Part shown: positions 45,349-53,046 of the stretch, piece by piece
How the letters are laid out: every line of letters begins with the position of its first letter
Position numbering within the stretch: position 1 is the first letter of the stretch
Assembly: GCA_023407175.1 (NCBI GenBank)
Contig: JAEYMU010000009.1
Coordinates: forward strand, 1-64,000
Origin: Bacillota bacterium
Lineage (GTDB): Bacteria; Bacillota_A; Clostridia; Lachnospirales; Lachnospiraceae
DNA: 64,000 nt
Direction of reading: 5' to 3'
The notes under the pieces: model-generated
What the model was told of the DNA's origin: nothing
Seen by the model: the letters and a program-made list of their open reading frames with translations, nothing else
Database searches by the model: none
Program-made: the position numbers and the translations under genes

Positions 45349-46659
45349 TTATTCCGGATATACCTTCTTCCATACATAGTCACCCGTCGTATGTGCTATA
45401 TAAGCACCGGCACTGAAATCAATGACTGCTGCAAAGCCTTCCCTCTCCGACACAAACTCCACACTGTCCACATTATATATTATACTGCCCACGTCATAGA
45501 CATAGCCGCCCCTGGTGATTTCATTAAAATGCTTTCCTCCGTCAGCGGTATATAATATGCCCCCGTCTATCGGACCGGCACCCATCCACAAGGGAATCCA
45601 GCCAACCAGGGAAGAAATGAATTCCAGTTCTTTCGGTGACGGCCTGTTACAGGTCATATGATTTATCTTCTCCCAGCTTTGTCCGCCGTCGGTGGTATGA
45701 TACAAATCGCCACCGTTCGTAGCATAATCACAGGTCAAGAACCACCCTGTTTCCTGATCGATAAAATTAACAGCCAGAGGCTCTACCGGACCTTCCGAAT
45801 AGGTTTCCTGGAACTGTGCCTGCCAGTCTTCTCCTTTGTCCGTCGTATGCAACACATAGAGAGTATAAGCCTCCGATCCTATGGTACCGTCCTTTTTCCT
45901 TACTGTCTTTGTGACGGTTCCTGTAACCCATCCGGTATCTGCACTGCTAAAGCTTAAATACTGGGGATAAAAATCCTCTACAGGAAATTTGATTTTGCTC
46001 CAGGTATTCCCACTGTCCCCGGTAACAAACATCATCCCCTCAATTATGACAAAGCTATTCATCTTATCATAATATCCCATATCATAATCCCCGGAAAAGC
46101 TCGCCTTCTGCTGCAGCTGTACCTGCCAGCTTTCTCCTCCGTCATGGGTACAAAGCACTTCGTAAATAACCGCTTCTCCGTCACTCTCCGACCCACTCCC
46201 TTCCAGCGCAATCGCCCAGCCGTTTTCTTCGTCTGCAAACACAAGCTTCTTAAGAATAGCGTTATTTACTTCATATTCTGTCCAGGTAATGCCTCCGTCC
46301 TGTGTCCGAATGACTTTGGATATATCCGGTTGAGCAGCTCTGTTATAATCATGGCGAATGGCCCAGCCGCAATTCTCATCAATAAAATCCAGGGAGTATA
46401 GCTCATAATCTCCCATATCACTGCCGCTCACCGCAGCCGGAGTCACGGAAGGCGCTATTTCATTCCCTATAGAAGCAACAGTCGGTGAGAGTGTGACAGT
46501 TACAGGATTATTAACTGCCGTCTGATCAGCTGCCATGCCATTATCTTCCCGGCCGTCATTTGTATGCCTTATGATAAGAAAAACTGCTGCAACCAGAATA
46601 AGAAGCAGTAATGCCACGGATAATCCTGCCAGCCATTTTCCCTTTTTATATATCTTCAT
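45349..46659 (-). CDS. Membrane-anchored Ycf48/BNR-repeat-like beta-propeller protein
   Basis: The protein has one transmembrane segment (about residues 10-28, LAGLSVALLLLILVAAVFLII), a Thr/Val-rich spacer, then about six to seven repeats of the Asp-box type (SKVIRTQDGGITWTEYE, TDKGEDWQAQF, HTTDGGQSWEK, TADGGKHFNEI), each with a GW strand (CGWAIRHD, NGWAIALEG, TGWVTG, TGWFLT, VGWIP). This is the fold of the photosystem assembly factor Ycf48 and related Asp-box propellers; no photosynthesis genes are nearby, so I infer an unknown extracytoplasmic role. A GGAGAG site precedes the ATG. Confidence 0.83.
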   Translation of the reverse strand: MKIYKKGKWLAGLSVALLLLILVAAVFLIIRHTNDGREDNGMAADQTAVNNPVTVTLSPTVASIGNEIAPSVTPAAVSGSDMGDYELYSLDFIDENCGWAIRHDYNRAAQPDISKVIRTQDGGITWTEYEVNNAILKKLVFADEENGWAIALEGSGSESDGEAVIYEVLCTHDGGESWQVQLQQKASFSGDYDMGYYDKMNSFVIIEGMMFVTGDSGNTWSKIKFPVEDFYPQYLSFSSADTGWVTGTVTKTVRKKDGTIGSEAYTLYVLHTTDKGEDWQAQFQETYSEGPVEPLAVNFIDQETGWFLTCDYATNGGDLYHTTDGGQSWEKINHMTCNRPSPKELEFISSLVGWIPLWMGAGPIDGGILYTADGGKHFNEITRGGYVYDVGSIIYNVDSVEFVSEREGFAAVIDFSAGAYIAHTTGDYVWKKVYPE

Positions 46660-46740
46660 TTCGAAACACTCTCCTTCCTGTTGCTTCCACTTTTATATCT
46701 GCCGGTTTTAACATATGCCTTGAAAGCAGAAAACAATCCT

Positions 46741-47196
46741 TTAGAACAATCTCACAATCCAGTGATTATCCTGCTGCCTCTCATACTTGAATTCATTTAA
46801 GCTTTCTGAATCAAACACCTTCAACAGCTCGGTAAAATCCTCTATCAGTGTAAGTTGATCCAGCGATCCCCGGTCAATCCACTTCATCTCCCCCTCCTCG
46901 GAGGAAACCAAAGTACCGCTGAATTGATCCGTCTTAAAGAGAAATACGATGTAACGTTCCTCTTCCTCTGTCTGGAATTGCTTGACGCCGCATAGCCTGG
47001 GTTCGGCTATGGTCAGTCCTGTTTCTTCGTACACCTCACGGATAACGGCCTGTACAAAGGATTCCTCCTTTTCCACATGGCCTCCGGGAAATGTAAATCC
47101 CTTCCAATCATTTTTTACTCTATCCTGAAGTAAAAGCTTATTTCCATCATAAACCATACACAATACTGTTATAATGGCCTTTTCTGATTTACTCAT
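46741..47196 (-). CDS. NUDIX hydrolase, MutT-like
   Basis: The 151-residue protein has a perfect Nudix box, GGHVEKEESFVQAVIREVYEETGL (about 39-62), and the N-terminal strand ITVLCMVYDGNKLLLQDRV. It probably hydrolyses a nucleoside diphosphate-linked or oxidised nucleotide; the substrate is not identifiable. The ATG at 47196 follows GGAGGA; a longer reading frame upstream has no conserved residues. It lies on the same strand as its neighbours but with wide gaps. Confidence 0.87.
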   Translation of the reverse strand: MSKSEKAIITVLCMVYDGNKLLLQDRVKNDWKGFTFPGGHVEKEESFVQAVIREVYEETGLTIAEPRLCGVKQFQTEEEERYIVFLFKTDQFSGTLVSSEEGEMKWIDRGSLDQLTLIEDFTELLKVFDSESLNEFKYERQQDNHWIVRLF

Positions 47197-47298
47197 TACT
47201 ATCCTCCACATGTACCGTCGCTAAAATGTCTTGTTTTGAAAATTTCTAATAGATTACTGACAGCGAGAACACCCTCTAGGTAATCTCCTCTTCCAAAA

Positions 47299-47859
47299 TT
47301 ATTTCATTAAATTGATCCCTTCATGAAACCCTGTTCCCAGTGGTTGTCCCATATTCCAGTATAGATTATCCATGCAGTAAAACATCAGGTTCATTTTTGT
47401 CGTATCCGGAAAACCATTCGACAGGCATGCCTGATCTGCATATACACCCGTAACCTCGGCAATAAACACCTCCATCTCATAGACCTCAACTGTTTTAATT
47501 ACCTTGCACTCCATATTAATGGGGCATTCACCAATTAAGGGAATCCTGTCATCTCCTTCATAAAAGGTCTGGAACAATTGTGACTTGTCCGTCTCCCTGC
47601 CCGTAACCAGCCCGCAGTAATCCAGCTTCTTCATCAGGTCAGCTCCGGGTATGTTAACACTGAAAAGTCCATTTTTCCTTATGCCCTTATTTGTATAGTG
47701 CTCCTTATGGGAGGAAATATATATCACAGCCGGTTCAACACTGATAATTCCGCAGTTACCCAGCGTATTATAATTTGGCTTTCCCTCCACCATTGCCCCC
47801 GCAAGTATGGATGGGATTGGATAAACCATGGGTAAATTCTTGATTTTAGTCTTATTCAT
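47299..47859 (-). CDS. Flavin reductase-like FMN-binding protein
   Basis: The 186-residue protein has the N-terminal MVYPIPSILAGAMVEGKPNYNTLGNCGIISVEPAVIYISSHKEHYTNKGIRKNGLFSVNIP, matching the flavin-reductase-like FMN-binding split barrel, and later HxxxE-type features. These proteins reduce flavin or act in small redox reactions; substrate unknown. GGGGAG precedes the ATG. It lies beside the second copy of the MITE-like element (47891-48043). Confidence 0.85.
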   Translation of the reverse strand: MNKTKIKNLPMVYPIPSILAGAMVEGKPNYNTLGNCGIISVEPAVIYISSHKEHYTNKGIRKNGLFSVNIPGADLMKKLDYCGLVTGRETDKSQLFQTFYEGDDRIPLIGECPINMECKVIKTVEVYEMEVFIAEVTGVYADQACLSNGFPDTTKMNLMFYCMDNLYWNMGQPLGTGFHEGINLMK

Positions 47860-47890
47860 AGCTTTTTCTCCCCATTAAAATAGTTAAATT

Positions 47891-48043
47891 TTAGATGATT
47901 GCGAAACTCGCAAAAGTTAATAATTTTCCGAACAACATATACAATTTCGGAGCGGAAGTTAAGCGGAAGGAGCGTTGGAGCGAAGAAATTTGTATTTGTT
48001 GTTCGGAAAATTTAGTAGATTATATTGTTTCCCAATTATCTAA
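47891..48043. repeat. MITE-like inverted-repeat element, copy 2
   Basis: The reverse complement of copy 1 (14776-14925) aligns over nearly the whole length: TTTTCCGAACAACA, GGAGCGGAAGTTAAGCGGAA, GGAGCGTTGGAGCG and TTGTTCGGAAAA. Its outer termini TTAGATGATTGCGAAAC and GTTTCCCAATTATCTAA pair imperfectly. TTAAATTT occurs on both sides (47884-47891 and 48047-48054). The rest of 47860-48238 shows no gene. Confidence 0.85.
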
Positions 48044-48238
48044 TAATTAAATTTCCTAAAAGCAATCATACACCAAATATTTATGAGTTACTACTATATT
48101 TTGCTAAGTTATATCGGCTGAACTGTAACCGGCAAATAACATATCTGCCTCTATTCTTGAATAGTTGGCTTTCTTATAGTAACATATAGGTAGCAACGCT
48201 GTACCTGTGAGAAGAAATGCAATATGGGGAGGTAATTT

Positions 48239-49219
48239 ATGAAGGATATGGCACAGACCGAACGGCAGATATTCATTCTTCTGCTGCTTTCGGAAAATAA
48301 AAGGGGATATACGATTAATGATCTTCACGCATCCCTGGAAAAATGGAACGTAATTGTGGATAAGAAAACCATCGGCAGGGATATTGACAGCCTCTCCGGC
48401 ATTTGCTTTATCTCGGAGGAGGAGCGGGGCGGCAGGACCTACTATACCGCTGACAAATTCCGCTTAAGGGACATAACCTTTACCTCACCGGAGCTCATCT
48501 CTTTTGCCTTTCTTCTGGAGCTGCTAAAGCCCTACCAATACATGACCATGGGCAAAACCTCCCAGAAGCTGATTCATAAATTGCTTGATAACACAACTAA
48601 TCTTAACCGGGAGTTCATCAAGCATTTTACAGGGCTGGTTACAATCAACACCAACGATTATATTGCCGATGAGGTTGATCCTGTGATTGAGGAACGCTTG
48701 CAGACAGCCATCCGTAATAAGCTTAAGGTACGGATTGCCTATCACAGCTTTGGCCAGGATGAGGATACTGTCCGTGTAATTCGGCCTTATGAGCTTTTAA
48801 TTAATGACGGCGCCCTGAATGTAGTGGCTTACTGTGAGCTGAGGAGCGGATTACGGGATTTTCGTTTATCCCGGATTAAGGAGCTTACCTTATTGGAGGA
48901 TGCCTTTACCGTACCTGAGGAATACTATCTTCAAAAGGCCCGCAATAAGTTTATTCACCTGTCCGGCAATGTAATTGAACAGATTATCATCGAATTCAGC
49001 GGACAGACTGCAAAATATGTGCAGGAATATGAAGCCGAGCTTGCGGATGAAATTATTGCTGCCGATAACGGTATTCAATTTGTCCGCAGTACTGCCATAA
49101 CCGAGGAACTGGTCCGCTGGATTTTACAATTCGGCTCCGGAGCAAGGGTCTTAGCACCTTCCCATCTAAGAGATAAGATTAAGTCTGAATTGGAAAAGGG
49201 CCTGGAGCAATACCGGTAA
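48239..49219 (+). CDS. WYL-domain transcriptional regulator
   Basis: The 326-residue protein has an N-terminal helix-turn-helix (RQIFILLLLSENKRGYTINDLHASL and DKKTIGRDIDSLSG) and a WYL domain whose core motif reads VVAYCELRSGLRDFRLSRIKELTLLE, in the place of the usual W-Y-L residues, followed by a WCX-like C-terminus (SELEKGLEQYR). Such YafY/YobV-type regulators bind nucleotide or nucleic acid ligands. GGGGAGG precedes the ATG. Its target is not evident; a fucosidase gene follows 160 nt downstream and has its own promoter. Confidence 0.88.
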   Translation: MKDMAQTERQIFILLLLSENKRGYTINDLHASLEKWNVIVDKKTIGRDIDSLSGICFISEEERGGRTYYTADKFRLRDITFTSPELISFAFLLELLKPYQYMTMGKTSQKLIHKLLDNTTNLNREFIKHFTGLVTINTNDYIADEVDPVIEERLQTAIRNKLKVRIAYHSFGQDEDTVRVIRPYELLINDGALNVVAYCELRSGLRDFRLSRIKELTLLEDAFTVPEEYYLQKARNKFIHLSGNVIEQIIIEFSGQTAKYVQEYEAELADEIIAADNGIQFVRSTAITEELVRWILQFGSGARVLAPSHLRDKIKSELEKGLEQYR

Positions 49220-49244
49220 TGAACCATACAGAATATAACGTTTA

Positions 49245-49273
49245 TTGACAACTCCTGTTTTTTATCATATGAT
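49245..49273 (+). promoter_or_regulatory. Promoter of the fucosidase gene
   Basis: TTGACA (49245-49250) and TATGAT (49268-49273) on the plus strand are 17 nt apart, about 108 nt upstream of the fucosidase start. Confidence 0.75.
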
Positions 49274-49380
49274 TTTTATACAGGAAATATAAGGTTAAAA
49301 AATCAAGGTGGGGAGAGAACCCGCAGGCGGCTTTTTTATCATATTTTGTGCTGCTATCAGCGGGGGAATGAGGGGTAAAT

Positions 49381-50718
49381 ATGAAAAAATTTTATTCAGT
49401 GGTTTTATCAATTATTATTATCTTTCAGTTAATTTTCTTGGACGCTTCCAGTGTAAGCGCCTATTCCGTTCCTTCCAATATGAAATGGTGGGACGACGCA
49501 CGTTTTGGCATGTTCATACATTTTGGCTCATACTCCTATTATGGGCAGGGTGAATGGGCTATGCAGGAACAGCGCATTTCAAAAAAGGATTATCAAACCA
49601 ATATCTCATCCAATTTTAATCCAACGGATTTTGATGCGACAGCAATTGTAGACTATGCAAAAAAAGCCGGAATGAAATATCTGATCATTACCGCCAAGCA
49701 TCATGAGGGCTTTTCCATGTGGGATACACAGGTGGCAAGTTTTAAAGACTACACCGGTACTAAGATGTATAGTCTGCAGCAGTATACTCCTTTCGGAAGT
49801 ACGGGAAGGGATATATTAATGGAGCTTAAAAATGCATGTGACGCCGCCGGCATAGAATTCGGCTTGTACTACTCCATATTGGATTGGAATCATTCCTCCC
49901 AGAATATTGAACTATATTATTCTAAAATGACTTCCACGAAGGCCAGAGCTAATTACATAAAAGATATGAAGGCACAGCTAAAAGAATTAATTACCCTGTA
50001 TGATCCTTCCATTCTGTGGTTTGACGGAGACTGGACTTATAATAAGGGAACTCCGACTCTGTCTTCATGGTGGACAAAATCAGACGGGCAGGATTTATAT
50101 AATTATTTGAAGGAGTTAAATCCGGATATTCTGGTCAATGAACGAGTCTGCAGAGGCTTCGACCTGGGTGACTATGAGTGTCCTGAGCAAAAAGTACCTG
50201 CCGCTCCATTATCCAGGTCCTGGGAAACTTGTGAAACCATGAATGGAGCATGGGGCTATAAAGAGAAAAATGAAAACTCTTATAAATCAGTCAAAGCAAT
50301 CATCCAGGAACTGGCTACCGTTGTATCAAGGGAGGGTAACTTCCTCTTAAATATCGGGCCAAAAGGTGATGGGTCTATGACCAGCGGATCACAGGAAATT
50401 TTGAGCGGCGTGGGTAAATGGATGGATACTTATAGTGACAGTATTTATGGCACAAGCCGGAATCCCTTTACCAAAGATCCAGCCTGGGGGACTTACACAC
50501 AGAAGGGAAAGAAGGTATATGCCCATGTGTTCGACTGGCCCACGAAGGGCAAGTTAGAGGCCTCCGCTCTCAGTAAGGGTAAAATAAAGAAAATCTACCT
50601 GCTTAACAATACCAAAACCTCATTAAAATATACTCTTAAAAAGGGAATCATCAGCATATCCGTACCAAAAACCGCGCCAAATGCGGATGACTCTGTTATA
50701 GTAATTGAGTATAAATAA
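49381..50718 (+). CDS. Secreted GH29 alpha-L-fucosidase
   Basis: GH29 enzymes remove terminal alpha-L-fucose from glycans. The 445-residue protein has a signal peptide (MKKFYSVVLSIIIIFQLIFL, cleaved near SVSA) and the GH29 catalytic domain: RFGMFIHFGSYS, ITAKHHEGFSMWDT, GLYYSILDW and LWFDGDW, which contains the nucleophile Asp, plus NIGPKGDG. A short C-terminal domain follows. It stands alone, with no glycan-utilisation cluster around it, so it may act on host or plant fucosylated glycans. The start follows GAGGGG. Confidence 0.9.
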   Translation: MKKFYSVVLSIIIIFQLIFLDASSVSAYSVPSNMKWWDDARFGMFIHFGSYSYYGQGEWAMQEQRISKKDYQTNISSNFNPTDFDATAIVDYAKKAGMKYLIITAKHHEGFSMWDTQVASFKDYTGTKMYSLQQYTPFGSTGRDILMELKNACDAAGIEFGLYYSILDWNHSSQNIELYYSKMTSTKARANYIKDMKAQLKELITLYDPSILWFDGDWTYNKGTPTLSSWWTKSDGQDLYNYLKELNPDILVNERVCRGFDLGDYECPEQKVPAAPLSRSWETCETMNGAWGYKEKNENSYKSVKAIIQELATVVSREGNFLLNIGPKGDGSMTSGSQEILSGVGKWMDTYSDSIYGTSRNPFTKDPAWGTYTQKGKKVYAHVFDWPTKGKLEASALSKGKIKKIYLLNNTKTSLKYTLKKGIISISVPKTAPNADDSVIVIEYK

Positions 50719-50747
50719 AGCATAAAAATTTTTGTATCCCAGAAGCA

Positions 50748-50794
50748 CCACCGTTGGATAGGAAGACGCTCGGAGCATTCTTATCCGACGGTGG
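50748..50794 (+). terminator. Terminator-like hairpin after the fucosidase gene
   Basis: The arms CCACCGTTGGATA and TATCCGACGGTGG pair with one bulge and enclose a loop of about 20 nt, 30 nt after the stop. No T tract follows, so it is a weak terminator candidate. Confidence 0.5.
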
Positions 50795-50811
50795 TCAGCC
50801 ATAAATCCTTG

Positions 50812-50840
50812 TTGACAATTTATTTCATTATGTATATACT
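50812..50840 (+). promoter_or_regulatory. Promoter of the T-box-trpB2 transcript
   Basis: TTGACA (50812-50817) and TATACT (50835-50840) on the plus strand are 17 nt apart, just upstream of the T-box leader. Confidence 0.88.
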
Positions 50841-50874
50841 ATATCTTATCGAAAACATACCAATATCATAAACC

Positions 50875-51147
50875 GTTGAGTAAGAAGAGTAACTATGACA
50901 GATTATTTTCAGAGAGCTGCAGCCGGTGAAAATGCAGTAATAATATCATTGTGAATGGACTTACGAGGGTGGGAAGAAAGGCTTGATTAAGCCAAGTAAT
51001 GCCTGACGGAATCTCCTTCCGTTAACAAGGGAGCATATATGAAGGTATATGGAATGAGTGGGTGCATTGGCACCAAACCGGGTGGTACCGCAGAAGCGCT
51101 TATAGGCTTTTGTCCCAGTAGAATTACTGAGGCAGGGGCTTTTTTTA
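50875..51147 (+). promoter_or_regulatory. T-box leader with a tryptophan specifier
   Basis: T-boxes sense uncharged tRNA. The leader has the stem I region (AGAGAGCTGCAGCCGGTG), a specifier-loop sequence GAATGGAC with TGG at 50956-50958, decoding Trp, then the antiterminator core GGGTGGTACCGCAGAAGCGC (51078-51097) that pairs with the tRNA acceptor end. A terminator with CAGTA/TACTG and a following run of seven Ts ends at about 51147. The downstream trpB2 gene agrees with the Trp reading. The exact position of the specifier is my inference from the loop context. Confidence 0.93.
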
Positions 51148-51245
51148 TACGCAAAATTACTAATCCTATTACTTTATCTCTGCATTGTTTTCCGTATAAC
51201 GTTTGCTAATACCAGTGCACAGTTTTAAGAAAATAAGTTAAAAAT

Positions 51246-51286
51246 GAAAGGAGATAAATTCTCCTTTCCAAAAAACGAAAGGAGAA
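51246..51286 (+). promoter_or_regulatory. Mutually exclusive hairpins hiding the trpB2 ribosome-binding site
   Basis: TCTCCTTTC (51260-51268) can pair with GAAAGGAGA upstream (51246-51254) or, with perfect 10-bp arms, with GAAAGGAGAA downstream (51277-51286), which contains the trpB2 Shine-Dalgarno sequence. The second pairing would block translation. The choice of pairing is a candidate control. Confidence 0.55.
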
Positions 51287-51294
51287 TTGGGGAT

Positions 51295-52662
51295 ATGTCA
51301 AAGAAAATTCCACACAGACTTTATTTAAGTGAGGATCAGATGCCTAAACAATGGTATAACCTAAGGGCTGATATGAAGGAACTGCCGGATCCGCTTTTAA
51401 ATCCGGGAACACTTCAGCCTTGTAAGGAGGAGGAGCTTTATCCTATCTTTTGCGAGAAGCTTGCGCATCAGGAAATGGACCATACCACAAGATACATCGA
51501 TATTCCGGAGGAAGTCCAGGATTTCTATAAAATGTACCGTCCGTCACCGTTGATCCGTGCTTTTAATCTGGAAAAGGCTCTGGGAACACCGGCCAAGATC
51601 TATTATAAGTTTGAGGGTAATAATACCTCCGGCAGCCATAAGCTAAATTCCGCAATTGCCCAGGCTTATTACGCAAAGGAACAGGGTCTTAAAGGACTTA
51701 CCACCGAGACTGGTGCCGGACAGTGGGGAACTGCACTTTCCGAAGCCTGCTCCTACTATAACCTGCCGCTGACCGTATACATGGTTAAGGTATCCTATGA
51801 GCAGAAGCCCTTCCGTAAATCGGTTATGCAGACCTTTGATGCAGAGATTATTGCCAGCCCCAGCGATACCACCCAGGTAGGCAGGGCAATCCTCGAAAAG
51901 AATCCCGGCACCACAGGAAGTCTCGGCTGTGCCATCTCGGAAGCTGTGGAGAAGGCCGTATCCACCCCCGGCTATCGCTATGTACTCGGCTCCGTATTAA
52001 ATCAGGTACTATTGCATCAGTCCATTATAGGGCTGGAATCCAAGCAGGCCTTGGAGCTGCTGGATGAATATCCGGATATTGTTATTGGCTGCGCCGGAGG
52101 CGGTTCTAACCTTGGCGGTCTGATTGCTCCCTTTATGCAGGATAAATTGACCGGTAAGGCTGATCCCAGAATTATTGCTGTTGAACCTGCTTCCTGTCCT
52201 TCCTTTACCAGAGGCAGATATGCTTATGACTTCTGTGATACCGGAAGAGTTACCCCTCTTGCAAAAATGTATACCCTGGGCAGCAGCTTCATTCCTTCCG
52301 CCAACCATGCCGGCGGCTTAAGATACCACGGAATGAGCCCCATTCTGTCCAAGCTCTATCATGATGGCTATATGGAAGCAGTTGCAGTGGAGCAAACCAA
52401 GGTATTTGAAGCAGCTGTATTCTTTGCAAAGCAGGAAACCATCCTTCCGGCACCGGAATCCGCTCATGCCATCCGCAGTGCTATCGATGAAGCATTAAAA
52501 TGCAAGGAAACCGGAGAGGCAAAAACTATCCTCTTTGGTCTGACCGGTACCGGATATTTTGATATGACTGCCTATAACGCTTATTTAAACGGAACAATGA
52601 CAGATTATATTCCTTCTGATGAGGATCTTAAGAAGGGCTTTGATGAAATGCCGAAGGTTTGA
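51295..52662 (+). CDS. trpB2: TrpB2-type tryptophan synthase beta-like protein
   Basis: The PLP-dependent enzyme family TrpB2 condenses indole with serine. The 455-residue protein has the PLP lysine in TSGSHKLNSAIAQ (about 110-122), TTETGAGQWGTAL, the glycine-rich phosphate loop GCAGGGSNLGG, and the C-terminal LFGLTGTGYFD. TrpB2 is longer than TrpB1 and often lacks a TrpA partner; no trpA is near. It is under a Trp T-box, so indole salvage when tryptophan is scarce is the likely role. The ATG at 51295 is used; an in-frame ATG at 51244 would add 17 residues but has no ribosome-binding site. Confidence 0.92.
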   Translation: MSKKIPHRLYLSEDQMPKQWYNLRADMKELPDPLLNPGTLQPCKEEELYPIFCEKLAHQEMDHTTRYIDIPEEVQDFYKMYRPSPLIRAFNLEKALGTPAKIYYKFEGNNTSGSHKLNSAIAQAYYAKEQGLKGLTTETGAGQWGTALSEACSYYNLPLTVYMVKVSYEQKPFRKSVMQTFDAEIIASPSDTTQVGRAILEKNPGTTGSLGCAISEAVEKAVSTPGYRYVLGSVLNQVLLHQSIIGLESKQALELLDEYPDIVIGCAGGGSNLGGLIAPFMQDKLTGKADPRIIAVEPASCPSFTRGRYAYDFCDTGRVTPLAKMYTLGSSFIPSANHAGGLRYHGMSPILSKLYHDGYMEAVAVEQTKVFEAAVFFAKQETILPAPESAHAIRSAIDEALKCKETGEAKTILFGLTGTGYFDMTAYNAYLNGTMTDYIPSDEDLKKGFDEMPKV

Positions 52663-52696
52663 TTTTTGAACGTGCGCCTGCCGGGCGCACTATGAC

Positions 52697-52746
52697 AAAC
52701 AGCCGGGCTGTCTCACATTATGACAGTCCGGCTGTTTATTTTTATA
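52697..52746 (+). terminator. Terminator of trpB2
   Basis: The stem AAACAGCCGG-CTGTC/GACAG-CCGGCTGTTT is followed by ATTTTTAT. A smaller hairpin GTGCGCC/GGGCGCAC (52672-52690) lies just before it. Confidence 0.9.
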
Positions 52747-52798
52747 TAAGAATTTCACTTACCTTCCCTGTTTCCCATTATGCCGTTCCGGCCTTCTG

Positions 52799-52963
52799 TT
52801 ACTCCCTGCAATCTTCTTTTTTATCTCCGTAGCAGTTCGTTGTGCTGTTACCGGCATTATTGCCTATCTCAATTCCCTTTTTAATCGGAGCTATCAGAAA
52901 GCCAACTACAATTCCGGCAAAAAAAGCACATAGTACCGGAAGCATTTTTTCTAACCTTTTCAT
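52799..52963 (-). CDS. Small single-pass membrane protein
   Basis: The 54-residue protein has one hydrophobic segment (MLPVLCAFFAGIVVGFLIAP, about 7-26) and a polar tail with a Cys pair (NCYGDKKEDC). I start it at ATG 52963, where GGAGGTA is 6 nt upstream, not at the longer upstream frame. It lies between the trpB2 terminator and the MFS transporter, co-directional with the latter. Function unknown. Confidence 0.65.
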   Translation of the reverse strand: MKRLEKMLPVLCAFFAGIVVGFLIAPIKKGIEIGNNAGNSTTNCYGDKKEDCRE

Positions 52964-53046
52964 TATTACCTCCATTTCACACTGCCATTGCTTGAATAAA
53001 TGATGCATCAGAGATTTGCAGCCGCAGCGCAGACTCAAATCTGGTA

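Noticed and set aside
49300..49360. A second T-box or riboswitch in the fucosidase leader
   Set aside because: The stretch has a weak hairpin and T-run but lacks the TGGTACCGC-type core, so only a promoter is reported.
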